From contig NZ_JAIWOY010000011.1 in the NCBI RefSeq assembly GCF_020216525.1, positions 1 to 64,000 on the forward strand: 64,000 nucleotides of DNA. The letters run 5' to 3'. Below, one piece after another: positions 1 through 8,062 of this stretch. Under the pieces are notes generated by a model that saw only the letters and a program-made list of their open reading frames with translations, was not told the origin of the DNA and searched no databases. The DNA comes from Nocardioides nematodiphilus (GTDB lineage: Bacteria > Actinomycetota > Actinomycetes > Propionibacteriales > Nocardioidaceae). Positions within the stretch are counted from its first letter, which is position 1, and every line of letters begins with the position of its first letter. The position numbers and the translations under genes are program-made.

Positions 1-59
1 TCAGCAGCCGGAGGCCTCCCACCCATCAGCCGCTTGAACAACCTGACTGGACATCACAG
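1..59. other. Window edge, no supported gene
   Basis: The first 59 bases lie downstream of the stop of the minus-strand GDT1-family gene. A minus-strand frame is open across this edge but its translation is arginine-rich, low in complexity and antisense to a real gene. I see no RNA gene or convincing terminator here. Confidence 0.5.
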
Positions 60-668
60 CTAGGAGAGGACCTCGACCAGCGTGTAGACGCCGAGCGCCA
101 GGCAGATCGCCGCGCCGGCGAAGTGCAGCACGTGCAGCGAGATCCACTTGAGCAGCTGCTTGCCGACCACGACCGCCAGGCCGCTGACCACCAGCAGCGC
201 ACCCAGCGCGCCGATGAAGATCGAGACCGGGTGGTGGTTCCTGGCGACCAACGAGATGGTCAGCAGCTGCGACAGGTCGCCCCACTCGGCGGCGAAGAGC
301 ACCATGAAGGACGCGAAGATCTGGCGCATCCCGGTGGCCGGCTTGGCCTTCTCGGCGAACTCGTCCTCGGTCTCGGCACCCTCGACCGCCTCCTTGGCGG
401 CGGCACGGCCCTCGCGGAAGAGGATCACCGCACCGGCGAGGAACATCAGAGCGGCGATGGTGTGCACCAGGTCCGCGGGCAACAGGGTCGCGACCCGGCC
501 GACGGCGACCGCGATGAGCGTCTGCACCGCGAAGGCGAGACCCACGCCGATCCAGACGAAGAGCGGGCGGTACTTGGTGGCCAGCACCAGGGTCGCCAGG
601 AAGGTCTTGTCCGGCAGCTCGACGACGAAGATCGAGACGAAGGCGAGCGCGAGAAGACCGATATCCAC
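60..668 (-). CDS. TMEM165/GDT1 (UPF0016) family membrane transporter
   Basis: A 202-residue integral membrane protein with two homologous halves, the layout of the UPF0016/GDT1 family of divalent-cation (Mn2+/Ca2+) exporters. Each half carries the family acidic motif in variant form: E-L-P-D-K-T near residue 17 and E-W-G-D-L-S near residue 127, against the usual E-x-G-D-K/R-T/S. The linker is charged (residues about 90-112), as usual. The GTG start at 668 is supported by a -10 box six bases upstream, implying a leaderless mRNA. The divergent neighbour is a VOC protein and the leader is too short for the yybP-ykoY manganese riboswitch often linked to this family. Manganese export is the likeliest role, inferred from family only. 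Confidence 0.85.
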   Translation of the reverse strand: MDIGLLALAFVSIFVVELPDKTFLATLVLATKYRPLFVWIGVGLAFAVQTLIAVAVGRVATLLPADLVHTIAALMFLAGAVILFREGRAAAKEAVEGAETEDEFAEKAKPATGMRQIFASFMVLFAAEWGDLSQLLTISLVARNHHPVSIFIGALGALLVVSGLAVVVGKQLLKWISLHVLHFAGAAICLALGVYTLVEVLS

Positions 669-674
669 GTGCGA

Positions 675-680
675 ACTTTA
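675..680 (-). promoter_or_regulatory. -10 box TAAAGT, leaderless promoter of the GDT1 gene
   Basis: TAAAGT on the minus strand lies six bases before the GTG start at 668, so transcription should begin at the start codon. Confidence 0.5.
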
Positions 681-740
681 GGGGCGGAAGTTCACCTTCT
701 CCCCATTGTCGGCACGGGGACGCTGGTGTGGACTGGGGCC

Positions 741-1535
741 ATGCCGACCTTCGACACGTACGCGCAGGGCACCCCCTGCTATGTGGAGCTCATGACGCCC
801 GATCAGGGCGCCTCCCAGGCCTTCTACGGCGACCTGTTCGGTTGGACCCTCACCTCGATGCCGGTCGGCGAGAACGGCGAGACGTACGCCACCGCCGCCC
901 TGGACGGCGCCCGCGTCGCCGGCATCTCCGGCCAGATGCCGGAGCTGGCCGGTCATCCCGCCTTCTGGGGCGTCTACCTCGCGGCGACCGACCTCGACGC
1001 GGTCGCCGGTGCTGTGGACGGGGCGGGCGGGAAGGTCGAGGCCGGGCCGTTCGACGTCATGGACCTGGGCCGGATGGCCTCGATCCAGGATCCGACGGGT
1101 GCCCGGGTCAACCTCTGGCAGGCACGGAGCGTGATCGGCACCGAGCGGGCGAACGAGCCTGGCACACCGATCTGGAACGAGCTGATCTCGCCCGACCTCG
1201 ACAAGGCGACCGCGTTCTACTCGGCGATCCTCGGCGTGACCTGGGAGGACTCCCCGATGCCGGAGGGCTCCGGTATCGCGTCGTACCGGACGCTCAACGT
1301 CGACGGGCGTGCCGTCGGCGGGGCGATGCCGCCGATGATGGAGGGCATCCCGCCGCACTGGAACGTCTACTTCAACGTCTCCGACGTCACCGCGGCGATC
1401 GCCAAGGCGGAGTCCCTCGGCGGCACGGTCCTCGCGCCGGCCTTCGACGTACCGGATGTGGGGCGTCTGGCCGGGGTCACCGACCCGCAGGGCGGCGTCT
1501 TCTGGCTGATGGGCCCCTCGCCCGACGCCGCGTAG
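741..1535 (+). CDS. Two-domain VOC (glyoxalase-like) protein, Cfp30B-like
   Basis: A 264-residue cytosolic protein made of two vicinal-oxygen-chelate domains (about residues 1-125 and 140-264). Each has the betaalphabetabetabeta pattern with F-Y-x-x-L-F-G-W or F-Y-S-A-I-L-G-V in the first helix and a D-P-T-G or D-P-Q-G turn near the end. Both halves open with matching W/Y-x-E-L motifs, the layout of the mycobacterial Cfp30B (27 kDa antigen) group, for which no firm enzymatic role is established. I chose the ATG at 741 because it starts exactly at the first domain; the open frame upstream is antisense to the GDT1 gene. Substrate unknown. Confidence 0.85.
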   Translation: MPTFDTYAQGTPCYVELMTPDQGASQAFYGDLFGWTLTSMPVGENGETYATAALDGARVAGISGQMPELAGHPAFWGVYLAATDLDAVAGAVDGAGGKVEAGPFDVMDLGRMASIQDPTGARVNLWQARSVIGTERANEPGTPIWNELISPDLDKATAFYSAILGVTWEDSPMPEGSGIASYRTLNVDGRAVGGAMPPMMEGIPPHWNVYFNVSDVTAAIAKAESLGGTVLAPAFDVPDVGRLAGVTDPQGGVFWLMGPSPDAA

Positions 1536-1542
1536 CCGGGGC

Positions 1543-2397
1543 TCAGGCGCGCTCGGGACTGGCCGGATACACGCCGAGGATCTTCACGTCGGTGGTGAAG
1601 AACGCCAGCTCCTCGAGCGCGTGCTTGAGCCCGATGTCGTCGGGGTGCCCGTCGACCTCGGCGAGGAACTGGGTGGCGGTGAAGTGGCCGCCGACCATGT
1701 ACGACTCCAGCTTGGTCATGTTCACGCCGTTGGTCGCGAAGCCGCCGAGCGCCTTGTAGAGCGCCGCCGGGATGTTGCGCACGTTGAAGATGAACGACGT
1801 GACGACCGGGCCGTTGCCGGCGGGCGCCTGGACGAACTCGCGCGAGAGCACCACGAAGCGGGTGGTGTTGTGGTCCTCGTCCTCGATGTCCTCGGCGAGC
1901 ACGTCGAGCCCGTAGATCGAGGCGGCCATCGGCGGCGAGATCGCCGCCATCGTCGGGTCGCCGGCCTCGGCGATCTCCCGCGCGGCGCCGGCGGTGTCGC
2001 CGGAGATCACCGGCGTCAGGCCGTGCTCGCGGATGACCTTGCGGCACTGGCCGAGCGCGTGCACGTGACTGTGCACGGTCCGTACGTCCTCCAGGGCGAC
2101 GCCCGGCAGCGCCATCAGGTGGAACCGGATGCGCAGGAAGTGCTCGGCGATGATGTGCAGGCTCGAGCCCGGCAGGAAGTGGTGGATGTCCGCGACCCGG
2201 CCGGCGAGCGAGTTGTCGATCGGGATCATCGCGAGGTCGGCGGTCGGCTCGGCCCCGTCGATCCCCTCGACCGCGGCGAAGACGTCCTCGAAGGAGGCGC
2301 ACGGCACCGACTCCAGCTCGGGGTACTCCCGCTGGCACACCATGTGGGAGTTGGAACCGGGCTCGCCCTGATAGGCGATGCGTCGAGGCTGAGGCAC
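1543..2397 (-). CDS. pheA: Prephenate dehydratase
   Basis: A 284-residue monofunctional enzyme converting prephenate to phenylpyruvate in phenylalanine synthesis. The N-terminal periplasmic-binding-like catalytic half starts with R-I-A-Y-Q-G-E-P-G-S-N-S and contains I-P-I-D-N-S-L-A-G-R-V. The essential T-R-F triad lies in H-N-T-T-R-F-V-V. The C-terminal ACT domain (from about residue 195) should bind phenylalanine; its effector motif reads K-L-E-S-Y where many homologues have E-S-R-P. The GTG start at 2397 is supported by a TAGACT box six bases upstream. There is no chorismate mutase domain. It converges on the VOC gene with a seven-base gap. Confidence 0.95.
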   Translation of the reverse strand: MPQPRRIAYQGEPGSNSHMVCQREYPELESVPCASFEDVFAAVEGIDGAEPTADLAMIPIDNSLAGRVADIHHFLPGSSLHIIAEHFLRIRFHLMALPGVALEDVRTVHSHVHALGQCRKVIREHGLTPVISGDTAGAAREIAEAGDPTMAAISPPMAASIYGLDVLAEDIEDEDHNTTRFVVLSREFVQAPAGNGPVVTSFIFNVRNIPAALYKALGGFATNGVNMTKLESYMVGGHFTATQFLAEVDGHPDDIGLKHALEELAFFTTDVKILGVYPASPERA

Positions 2398-2400
2398 GGG

Positions 2401-2820
2401 GTGAGTCTAGAGTCGATGCTCGTGCTGGCTGCCCTGAGTCTCGTCGTCGCCCTCGCCGCCCTCGCTCTGGCGGGCCTGCTGTGGAAGGAGCGGCTCGACG
2501 CCCGCACCCGCACGCGCTCCGGCGCGGCGCCCCTGCCCGAGGACGTCCTCGGCCTGCGCCAGGAGGTCGCCGCCCTGCGCCTCGAGAGCGCCCAGGCGCT
2601 GCGTCACCTGGCGATCGTGCGCTACGACGCCTTCGGCGACATGGGCGGCCACCTGTCCTGGTCCCTGGCGCTCGCCGACGACGCCGGCGACGGCGTGCTG
2701 CTGACCAGCATCCACGGGCGCAACGACGCCCGCTCGTACGCCAAGACCATCAGCGCCTGGCGCTGCGAGGTGCAGCTCTCCCCCGAGGAGGAGCAGGCGC
2801 TGGGCCAGCTCCGCCGGTGA
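2401..2820 (+). CDS. DUF4446 family membrane-anchored protein
   Basis: A 139-residue protein of unknown function. It begins with one hydrophobic helix (about residues 6-23), then a short predicted coiled coil with E-D-V-L-G-L-R-Q-E-V, then the DUF4446 core: V-R-Y-D-A-F-G-D-M-G-G, S-W-S-L-A-L, L-L-T-S-I-H-G-R and a terminal L-S-P-E-E-E-Q-A-L. These words identify the family, seen in Firmicutes and Actinobacteria without a known reaction. GTG at 2401 is chosen because GAGG lies six bases upstream; ATG at 2416 is the alternative. Only three bases separate it from the divergent pheA start. Confidence 0.8.
   Translation: MSLESMLVLAALSLVVALAALALAGLLWKERLDARTRTRSGAAPLPEDVLGLRQEVAALRLESAQALRHLAIVRYDAFGDMGGHLSWSLALADDAGDGVLLTSIHGRNDARSYAKTISAWRCEVQLSPEEEQALGQLRR
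2404..2409 (-). promoter_or_regulatory. -10 box TAGACT, leaderless promoter of pheA
   Basis: TAGACT on the minus strand ends six bases before the pheA GTG. It lies inside the first codons of the divergent DUF4446 gene if that gene starts at 2401. Confidence 0.5.
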
Positions 2821-2829
2821 TCCCCGGGA

Positions 2830-3678
2830 TCAGAACCAGCGGCTGATCTCGACGGCGGCGCCGTCCTGGTCGACCGGGAGCGTGACCGCGTCGGCGGCCT
2901 CGCGGACGTCGGTGACCGCCTGGCCCATCGCGACCGCACGGCCGACCCAGTCGAACATCTCCAGGTCGTTGCGACCGTCGCCGATCGCGAGGCAGTCCTG
3001 CGGCTCCAGGCCGAGCTGGGTCACCACGTGCGCGAGGCCGGAGGCCTTCGAGACCCCGATGGGCATGAGGTCGAGCCAGGCCGTCCACCCGACCACGTAC
3101 GAGATGCCCTGCAACCCCAGGCGGCGGCCCATCTCGAGGAAGTCCTCGGCGCTGGCCTCGGGGTTGCGGATGATGACACGCGAGACCGGGTCCTTGATCA
3201 GGTCCTCGACCGCTGCGAGCGTCATCGTGCCGGTCAGCTCACCGGGCGGGAAGTGGTCGTTGAGCTTGTAGCCCACGCCGCGCTCCTCGACCGCGACCAG
3301 CGCCGACGGCTGCTCGGCGAGGATCGCGCGCACCGCCGGGCCGGCGTCGAAGAGCTCCTCGTGCACCACGTCCAGCGGCGGGTAGCGCAGCACCACCGCG
3401 CCGTTCGACGCCACGATCCAGAGCCGCTCGTCGGCCTCGCGCGGCAGCCCGAGCATGTCGGCGATCTTCGTCATGCCGTGCGGGCTGCGCCCGGAGGCGA
3501 GCACGATGTACGCCCCCGCGTCGTACGCGCGCCCGACCGCCTCGATCACCGCCGCCGACATCACCTCGGAGGACGCGCCGGTGCCCTCCTCCCACTTGAG
3601 CAGGGTGCCGTCGATGTCGAGCGCGATGACCTTCGGGATCCACCCGGTGTCGGGGAGGCGTGCGGTAGTGCGGACCAT
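2830..3678 (-). CDS. HAD-superfamily (Cof-type) hydrolase
   Basis: A 282-residue phosphatase of the HAD Cof/IIB class. The nucleophile motif is L-D-I-D-G-T-L-L (D21 and D23), motif II is V-L-A-S-G-R-S, and motif IV is I-G-D-G-R-N-D-L-E-M. The large cap between motifs II and III (about residues 85-210) is the type used on sugar phosphates and small phosphorylated metabolites; substrate unknown. It follows serS on the same strand with a 12-base gap, but a TAGACA box six bases before its ATG indicates its own leaderless promoter. A second Cof-type hydrolase lies at 7206-8015. Confidence 0.88.
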   Translation of the reverse strand: MVRTTARLPDTGWIPKVIALDIDGTLLKWEEGTGASSEVMSAAVIEAVGRAYDAGAYIVLASGRSPHGMTKIADMLGLPREADERLWIVASNGAVVLRYPPLDVVHEELFDAGPAVRAILAEQPSALVAVEERGVGYKLNDHFPPGELTGTMTLAAVEDLIKDPVSRVIIRNPEASAEDFLEMGRRLGLQGISYVVGWTAWLDLMPIGVSKASGLAHVVTQLGLEPQDCLAIGDGRNDLEMFDWVGRAVAMGQAVTDVREAADAVTLPVDQDGAAVEISRWF

Positions 3679-3684
3679 GGCCTG

Positions 3685-3690
3685 TGTCTA
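3685..3690 (-). promoter_or_regulatory. -10 box TAGACA of the HAD gene
   Basis: TAGACA with a six-base gap to the ATG at 3678. The block ATAGACACAGG plus ATG is almost identical to that before recQ at 18136-18151. Confidence 0.5.
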
Positions 3691-4980
3691 TCAGGCGATG
3701 GGGGTGAGCACCTCGCGACCGAGCCACTTCTGCAGCGCCTTCGGGACGCGGACCGAGCCGTCGGGCTGCTGGTGGGTCTCCAGGACGGCGACGATCGCGC
3801 GGGTGATCGCGGTCAGCGTCCCGTTGAGCGTGGCGACCGGGCGGTTGGACTCGCCCTCGGCGCCGCGCTGGCGGATGTTGAGCCGGCGCGCCTGGAAGTC
3901 GGTGCAGTTGGAGGCCGAGGTGAGCTCGCGGTACTTGCCCTGGGTCGGGATCCACGCCTCGCAGTCGAACTTCCGTACGGCCGACGGGCCGAGGTCGCCG
4001 GCGGCGACGTCGATGACCTGGTAGGCCAGCTCGAGCTTGTCGAGGAAGTCCTTCTCCCACTGCAGCAGCCGCTCGTGCTCGGCGGCAGCGTCCTCGAGCG
4101 AGGTGTAGACGAACATCTCCACCTTCTCGAACTGGTGGACGCGGATGATGCCCTGGGTGTCCTTGCCGGCCGAGCCGGCCTCCTTGCGGAAGCAGGAGGA
4201 GTACCCGGCGTAGCGGCGCGGGAGGAAGTCGGTGTCGAGGATCTCGTCGGAGTGGTACGCGGCCAGTGGCACCTCCGAGGTGCCGACCAGGTAGAGGTCG
4301 TCGCCCTCGATCTTGTAGACGCCGTCGTCGACCTGGTCGAGGAATCCCGTACCGGCCATCGCCTCGGGACGGGCGAGCGCCGGCGCGATCACCGGGATGA
4401 AGCCGGCCTCGCGGGCCTGCTCCATCGCGAGGTTGATCAGCGCGAACTCCAGCTCGGCGCCGACGCCGGTGAGGAAGTAGAAGCGCGAGCCGGCGACCTT
4501 GGCGCCACGCTCGAGGTCGATCGCGCCGAGCAGCTTGCCGAGCTCGACGTGATCGCGCGGCTCGAAGCCCTCGGCCGCGAAGTCGCGCGGCGTGCCGACG
4601 GTCTCCAGGACGACGAAGTCGTCCTCGCCGCCGGCCGGGGTCTCGTCGGCGGCGATGTTGCGGATCTGCTTGAGCGCGGTGGTCCAGGCGTCCTCGGCCT
4701 CACGCTGGGCGGCCTCGGCCTCCTTGACCTGCGCGGCGACGGCCTTGGTCCGGGCGAGAAGCTCGGCCTTCATCTCGGCGGCATCGGGGCCCTTGGCCTG
4801 CGCGACCTGCTTGCCGAGCGCCTTCTGCTCGGCGCGCAGCTCCTCGAACGTGGCGATCGAGGCGCGGCGGGCCTGGTCGGCGGCCAGCGCGCCGTCGACG
4901 AGCGACTCGCTCGCGCCACGCTTGCGCTGGGAGGCGCGGACTCGGTCGGGCTCGTCACGGAGGATGCGCGGGTCGATCAC
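3691..4980 (-). CDS. serS: Seryl-tRNA synthetase
   Basis: A 429-residue class II aminoacyl-tRNA synthetase charging tRNA-Ser (and tRNA-Sec where present). Residues 1 to about 105 form the long antiparallel coiled coil that grips the tRNA long variable arm. The catalytic core follows, with motif 2 around [15 protein letters not shown] and motif 3 around [10 protein letters not shown]. Length is typical. The GTG start at 4980 has a TAGGCT box seven bases upstream, embedded in a 24-base sequence repeated before the SNF2 gene at 38772. Confidence 0.97.
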   Translation of the reverse strand: MIDPRILRDEPDRVRASQRKRGASESLVDGALAADQARRASIATFEELRAEQKALGKQVAQAKGPDAAEMKAELLARTKAVAAQVKEAEAAQREAEDAWTTALKQIRNIAADETPAGGEDDFVVLETVGTPRDFAAEGFEPRDHVELGKLLGAIDLERGAKVAGSRFYFLTGVGAELEFALINLAMEQAREAGFIPVIAPALARPEAMAGTGFLDQVDDGVYKIEGDDLYLVGTSEVPLAAYHSDEILDTDFLPRRYAGYSSCFRKEAGSAGKDTQGIIRVHQFEKVEMFVYTSLEDAAAEHERLLQWEKDFLDKLELAYQVIDVAAGDLGPSAVRKFDCEAWIPTQGKYRELTSASNCTDFQARRLNIRQRGAEGESNRPVATLNGTLTAITRAIVAVLETHQQPDGSVRVPKALQKWLGREVLTPIA

Positions 4981-4987
4981 GAGGGGC

Positions 4988-5011
4988 AGCCTAGGCGACC
5001 GAGCGAGCGCG
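4988..5011 (-). repeat. Duplicated promoter block, copy 1 (serS)
   Basis: These 24 bases are identical to 38782-38805; the core is CCTAGGCGACCGAGCGAGCG on the plus strand. Read on the minus strand the block ends in TAGGCT (4988-4993), seven bases before the serS GTG, so it supplies the -10 box and the spacer. Confidence 0.7.
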
Positions 5012-5077
5012 GCACGAGATCGGGCGCTGCGCGAGCGCGGGAGCCGCGACGCGGAGGGTCGGGGCGCCGGTCACCCG

Positions 5078-5083
5078 TATTCT
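5078..5083 (+). promoter_or_regulatory. -10 box TATTCT, leaderless promoter
   Basis: TATTCT lies seven bases before the GTG at 5091 of the PAP2-lipid kinase gene. Confidence 0.5.
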
Positions 5084-5090
5084 GTCGCCC

Positions 5091-6662
5091 GTGCCGGACC
5101 GCCGCTTCAAAGACTCCCAAGCCCTGCCTGCCGGGCTCGCCTGCCTCGGCCTCGGCGTGGTGTTGGCGATCGTGGTCGCCACCGGTGCGCCCGATGGCTT
5201 CGACCGGGCGGTGGGCGAGCCGCTCGTCGTCAGCAGCGGGCCGTTCTACCACCTCGCCCGCTGGGTCGAGACCGCGTTCGAGTTCCTGCCGTTCCTGATC
5301 TACACCCTGATCCTGGTGGTCGCGCTGGCCGTCAAGGGCTATCGCCGCGCCGCGATCTGGGCGATGGGCGTCAGCGTGGCCTCGCTCGCGGTGAACCAGG
5401 GCCTCAAGCACCTCATCGACCGGCCGCGCCCGTCGTGGCAGGTCGACCCCGGCCCGACGTACTCGGGACTCGCCTTCCCCAGCGGGCACTCTCTGCACGC
5501 GGCCGTGTTCTTCGGCATCACCGCGTCGCTCGCGCTGATCTTCATCCGCAAGGCGCCCCTGCGCCGGCTGCTCGTCACGGTGTCGGTGCTCCTCGCCGCG
5601 GCCATCGCGACGGACCGGCTCATCCTGGGGCGCCACCACGTCACCGATGTGGTCGGCGGCCTGCTGATCGGCGCCGGGCTCGTGCTGGTCGGCTTCGCGC
5701 TCTACTCGCCGCTCCCCGTGTCGCACGCGATCAACGCCCGTCCGCTGGTGCAGACCGTGCCGACCGGCCGCAGGCTGCACGTCGTGCTCAATCCGATCAA
5801 GGTCGAGTCGGTCGGCCAGTTCCAGGCGATCGTGACCGCGATGGCGGTCGAGGCCGGCTGGAACGAGCCGGTCTGGCACCTGACCGAGCCCGACGACAGC
5901 GGGACGGGCATGGCAGCCGCCGCGTCGGTCGCCGGCGCCGACCTGGTGATGGTCTGCGGCGGCGACGGCACCGTCCGCGAGGTCTGCGCCGAGCTCGCCG
6001 GCACCGGCATCCCCGTCGGCATCATCCCGGCCGGCACCGGCAACCTGCTGGCCCGCAACCTGGCCATCCCGCTCTACCTGCGCGCCGCGATCGACGTCGC
6101 GCTGACCGGCCAGGACCGGGCCGTCGACATGGTCGAGGTCTCCGGCGACGGCATGGACGACAGCCACTTCCTGGTGATGGCCGGGATGGGCTTCGACGCC
6201 GCGATCATGGACGGTGTCAACGAGGACCTGAAGAAGCGGGTCGGCTGGATCGCGTACGTCCTGTCCGCGCTCAAGGCCCTGATGTTCCCGGCCGTGAAGG
6301 TGCAGATCTCCGTCGACGGTGGCGAGTTCACCAAGCACCGCGCCCGCACCATCGTGGTCGGCAACGTGGGCACCCTGACCGCCGGCATGCCGCTGCTCCC
6401 CGACGCCCTGATCGACGACGGGCTCATCGACGTCGTGCTGCTCTACCCGCAGCGCTTCTGGTCGTGGCTGCCGCTGGCCTTCCGGGTGCTCACGAAGCGA
6501 CCCGAGACCGACGACCTGGTCAACCGCATGCGCGGACAGTCGATCGTCGTACGTGCCGACCGCGACACCCCGCGCCAGCTCGACGGCGACACGGTCGGCG
6601 AGGGCCGCGAGATGCGGATGACCTGCCTGCACGCCCGACTCCTGGTGCGGGTGCCCCGATGA
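5091..6662 (+). CDS. PAP2 phosphatase fused to diacylglycerol kinase-like domain
   Basis: A 523-residue two-enzyme fusion. Residues about 1-215 are a membrane PAP2 domain with K-H-L-I-D-R-P-R-P, F-P-S-G-H-S-L-H and R-H-H-V-T-D, the three signatures of type 2 phosphatidic acid phosphatases and undecaprenyl-PP phosphatases. Residues about 225-523 are a DAGK/YegS-like catalytic domain with V-L-N-P, the nucleotide motif C-G-G-D-G-T-V-R-E and P-A-G-T-G-N-L-L-A-R-N. The halves catalyse formally opposite steps (lipid dephosphorylation and phosphorylation), so substrates probably differ or are handed over. The GTG start is fixed by the leaderless -10 box. Its TGA overlaps the next gene's ATG, so the two are cotranscribed. 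Confidence 0.9.
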   Translation: MPDRRFKDSQALPAGLACLGLGVVLAIVVATGAPDGFDRAVGEPLVVSSGPFYHLARWVETAFEFLPFLIYTLILVVALAVKGYRRAAIWAMGVSVASLAVNQGLKHLIDRPRPSWQVDPGPTYSGLAFPSGHSLHAAVFFGITASLALIFIRKAPLRRLLVTVSVLLAAAIATDRLILGRHHVTDVVGGLLIGAGLVLVGFALYSPLPVSHAINARPLVQTVPTGRRLHVVLNPIKVESVGQFQAIVTAMAVEAGWNEPVWHLTEPDDSGTGMAAAASVAGADLVMVCGGDGTVREVCAELAGTGIPVGIIPAGTGNLLARNLAIPLYLRAAIDVALTGQDRAVDMVEVSGDGMDDSHFLVMAGMGFDAAIMDGVNEDLKKRVGWIAYVLSALKALMFPAVKVQISVDGGEFTKHRARTIVVGNVGTLTAGMPLLPDALIDDGLIDVVLLYPQRFWSWLPLAFRVLTKRPETDDLVNRMRGQSIVVRADRDTPRQLDGDTVGEGREMRMTCLHARLLVRVPR

Positions 6663-7147
6663 CGCTGGACCTCACGCCGTTGCGCACCGAGCGGCTCGTG
6701 CTGCCGCTGTGGACCGCCGCCGACGTCGCCGCCATCCGCCTCGGTCGCCGTACGCCCGACGACGGCGCGCTCGGCGAGTGGCATCCGGAGTTCCCCCGTC
6801 GCGACGACCAGGACGCCTCGACGCTGTGGCACGACGGCGACCCGTACGGCCCTCGCTCGATCGTGCGCGGCGTGACCGTGCTCGGCTCGATCGGGTTCTT
6901 CGGGCCGCCGGACGAGGCGGGCGAGCTGGAGGTGGGCTACGGCCTGGTGCGCGACGCGTGGGGCTGGGGCTTCGCGACCGAGTCGCTGCGCGCGATGCTG
7001 GACGCGATCGGCCCGGAGGTGACCGTACGGGCGTCGATCGAGCCGGAGAACAAGGCGTCGCTGCGGGTGGCGGCCAAGTGCGGCTTCACCCAGCTGCGCG
7101 GCGCCACGCCCGACGGCGAGCTGGTGATGGTCCGCGCCGGCGCGTGA
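6659..7147 (+). CDS. GNAT family N-acetyltransferase (RimJ/RimL-like)
   Basis: A 162-residue GNAT protein. It opens with L-R-T-E-R-L-V-L-P, has the family strand G-S-I-G-F-F-G and E-V-G-Y-G-L, the acetyl-CoA region D-A-W-G-W-G-F-A-T-E-S-L, and E-P-E-N-K-A-S-L-R-V-A-A-K-C-G-F near the end. This is the RimJ/RimL type, which acetylates protein N-termini or small amines. The ATG overlaps the upstream stop (ATGA), so it is translationally coupled to the lipid enzyme fusion; a functional link is not evident. Substrate unknown. Confidence 0.85.
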   Translation: MTLDLTPLRTERLVLPLWTAADVAAIRLGRRTPDDGALGEWHPEFPRRDDQDASTLWHDGDPYGPRSIVRGVTVLGSIGFFGPPDEAGELEVGYGLVRDAWGWGFATESLRAMLDAIGPEVTVRASIEPENKASLRVAAKCGFTQLRGATPDGELVMVRAGA

Positions 7148-7205
7148 CCTGACGGATGCGGCACGAGCGGTCCGCGGAGATCGCGCTCACCAGCCGGAGG
7201 ACACA

Positions 7206-8015
7206 ATGAACCTCGTGACACCCGCCCGGATGCCTCAGCTCGTAGCCACCGACCTGGACGGGACGCTCGTCCGCAAGGACGGGACCGTCTCGCCGTACAC
7301 CCGGGACGTGCTGGTCGCGCTCGAGGAGCGCGGGGTGCCGGTGATCTTCGTGACCGGGCGTCCGCTGCGCTGGACGATGCCGCTGTTCGAGCACGTCGGC
7401 TCGCACGGTCTGGCGATCGTCTCCAACGGGGCGATGGTGTGGGACGTCGCCGCCCAGGTCGCCCGCACCTCGTACGCGCTGGGTGCCTCGGAGTCGGCGG
7501 AGGTCGTCTCGCTGCTCCAGGAGGCGCTGCCGGGCTCCGTCTTCGGCGCTGAGCGGGAGACGGGCTTCGCGATGGAGCCCGACTTCCCCGACGCCCCCGG
7601 ACGCGAGGCCCTGCCGCGGATGCCGCTGGGTGAGCTCGTCTCCTCGCCGATGCTCAAGCTGCTATCGCTGCACCGCGAGCTCGACCCCGACGTCTACTGG
7701 AAGCGCGCGATCTCAGCGGTGGGCGAGTTGGCCACGGTCACGCACTCGTCGTCGTTCGCGCTGCTGGAGATCAGCGCGTACGGGGTCACCAAGGCCTCGA
7801 CGCTCGCCTCGGTCGCCGGCTCGCTCGGGGTCGCCGCCGAGGACGTGATCGCCTTCGGCGACATGCCCAACGACATCGCGATGCTGCAATGGGCCGGCAC
7901 GTCGTTCGCGATGGCGGACGCGCACCCGGAGGCCCGCGAGGCCGCCGGCAACGTCGCGCCCTCGCACGAGGAGGACGGCGTGGCGCGCACGCTGGCCGAG
8001 GTCTTCGCGCTCTAG
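7206..8015 (+). CDS. HAD-superfamily (Cof-type) hydrolase
   Basis: A 269-residue HAD phosphatase with V-A-T-D-L-D-G-T-L-V (D16, D18), F-V-T-G-R-P in motif II, K-A-S-T-L as motif III and A-F-G-D-M-P-N-D-I-A-M-L as motif IV. The IIB cap lies between about residues 85 and 190. The ATG at 7206 is preceded by GGAGG at good spacing, so unlike many neighbours this message has a leader. It probably acts on a sugar or nucleotide phosphate in the cytosol; the substrate cannot be read from sequence. It is related in fold, not closely in sequence, to the HAD protein at 2830-3678. Confidence 0.88.
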   Translation: MNLVTPARMPQLVATDLDGTLVRKDGTVSPYTRDVLVALEERGVPVIFVTGRPLRWTMPLFEHVGSHGLAIVSNGAMVWDVAAQVARTSYALGASESAEVVSLLQEALPGSVFGAERETGFAMEPDFPDAPGREALPRMPLGELVSSPMLKLLSLHRELDPDVYWKRAISAVGELATVTHSSSFALLEISAYGVTKASTLASVAGSLGVAAEDVIAFGDMPNDIAMLQWAGTSFAMADAHPEAREAAGNVAPSHEEDGVARTLAEVFAL

Positions 8016-8062
8016 ATCGCTGCGCCTATGACCCCTCGGGGGTGATCTGGTTCGATGGGGGC

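Noticed and set aside
1..285. Minus-strand frame at the window edge
   Set aside because: Arginine/glycine-rich, overlaps the GDT1 gene in another frame and has no family match.
669..740. yybP-ykoY manganese riboswitch before the GDT1-family gene
   Set aside because: The gap is only 72 bases, is shared with a divergent gene, and a leaderless -10 box sits next to the start codon.
3028..5298. 756-codon plus-strand frame over the HAD and serS genes
   Set aside because: Antisense to two clear genes, with compositionally biased translation.
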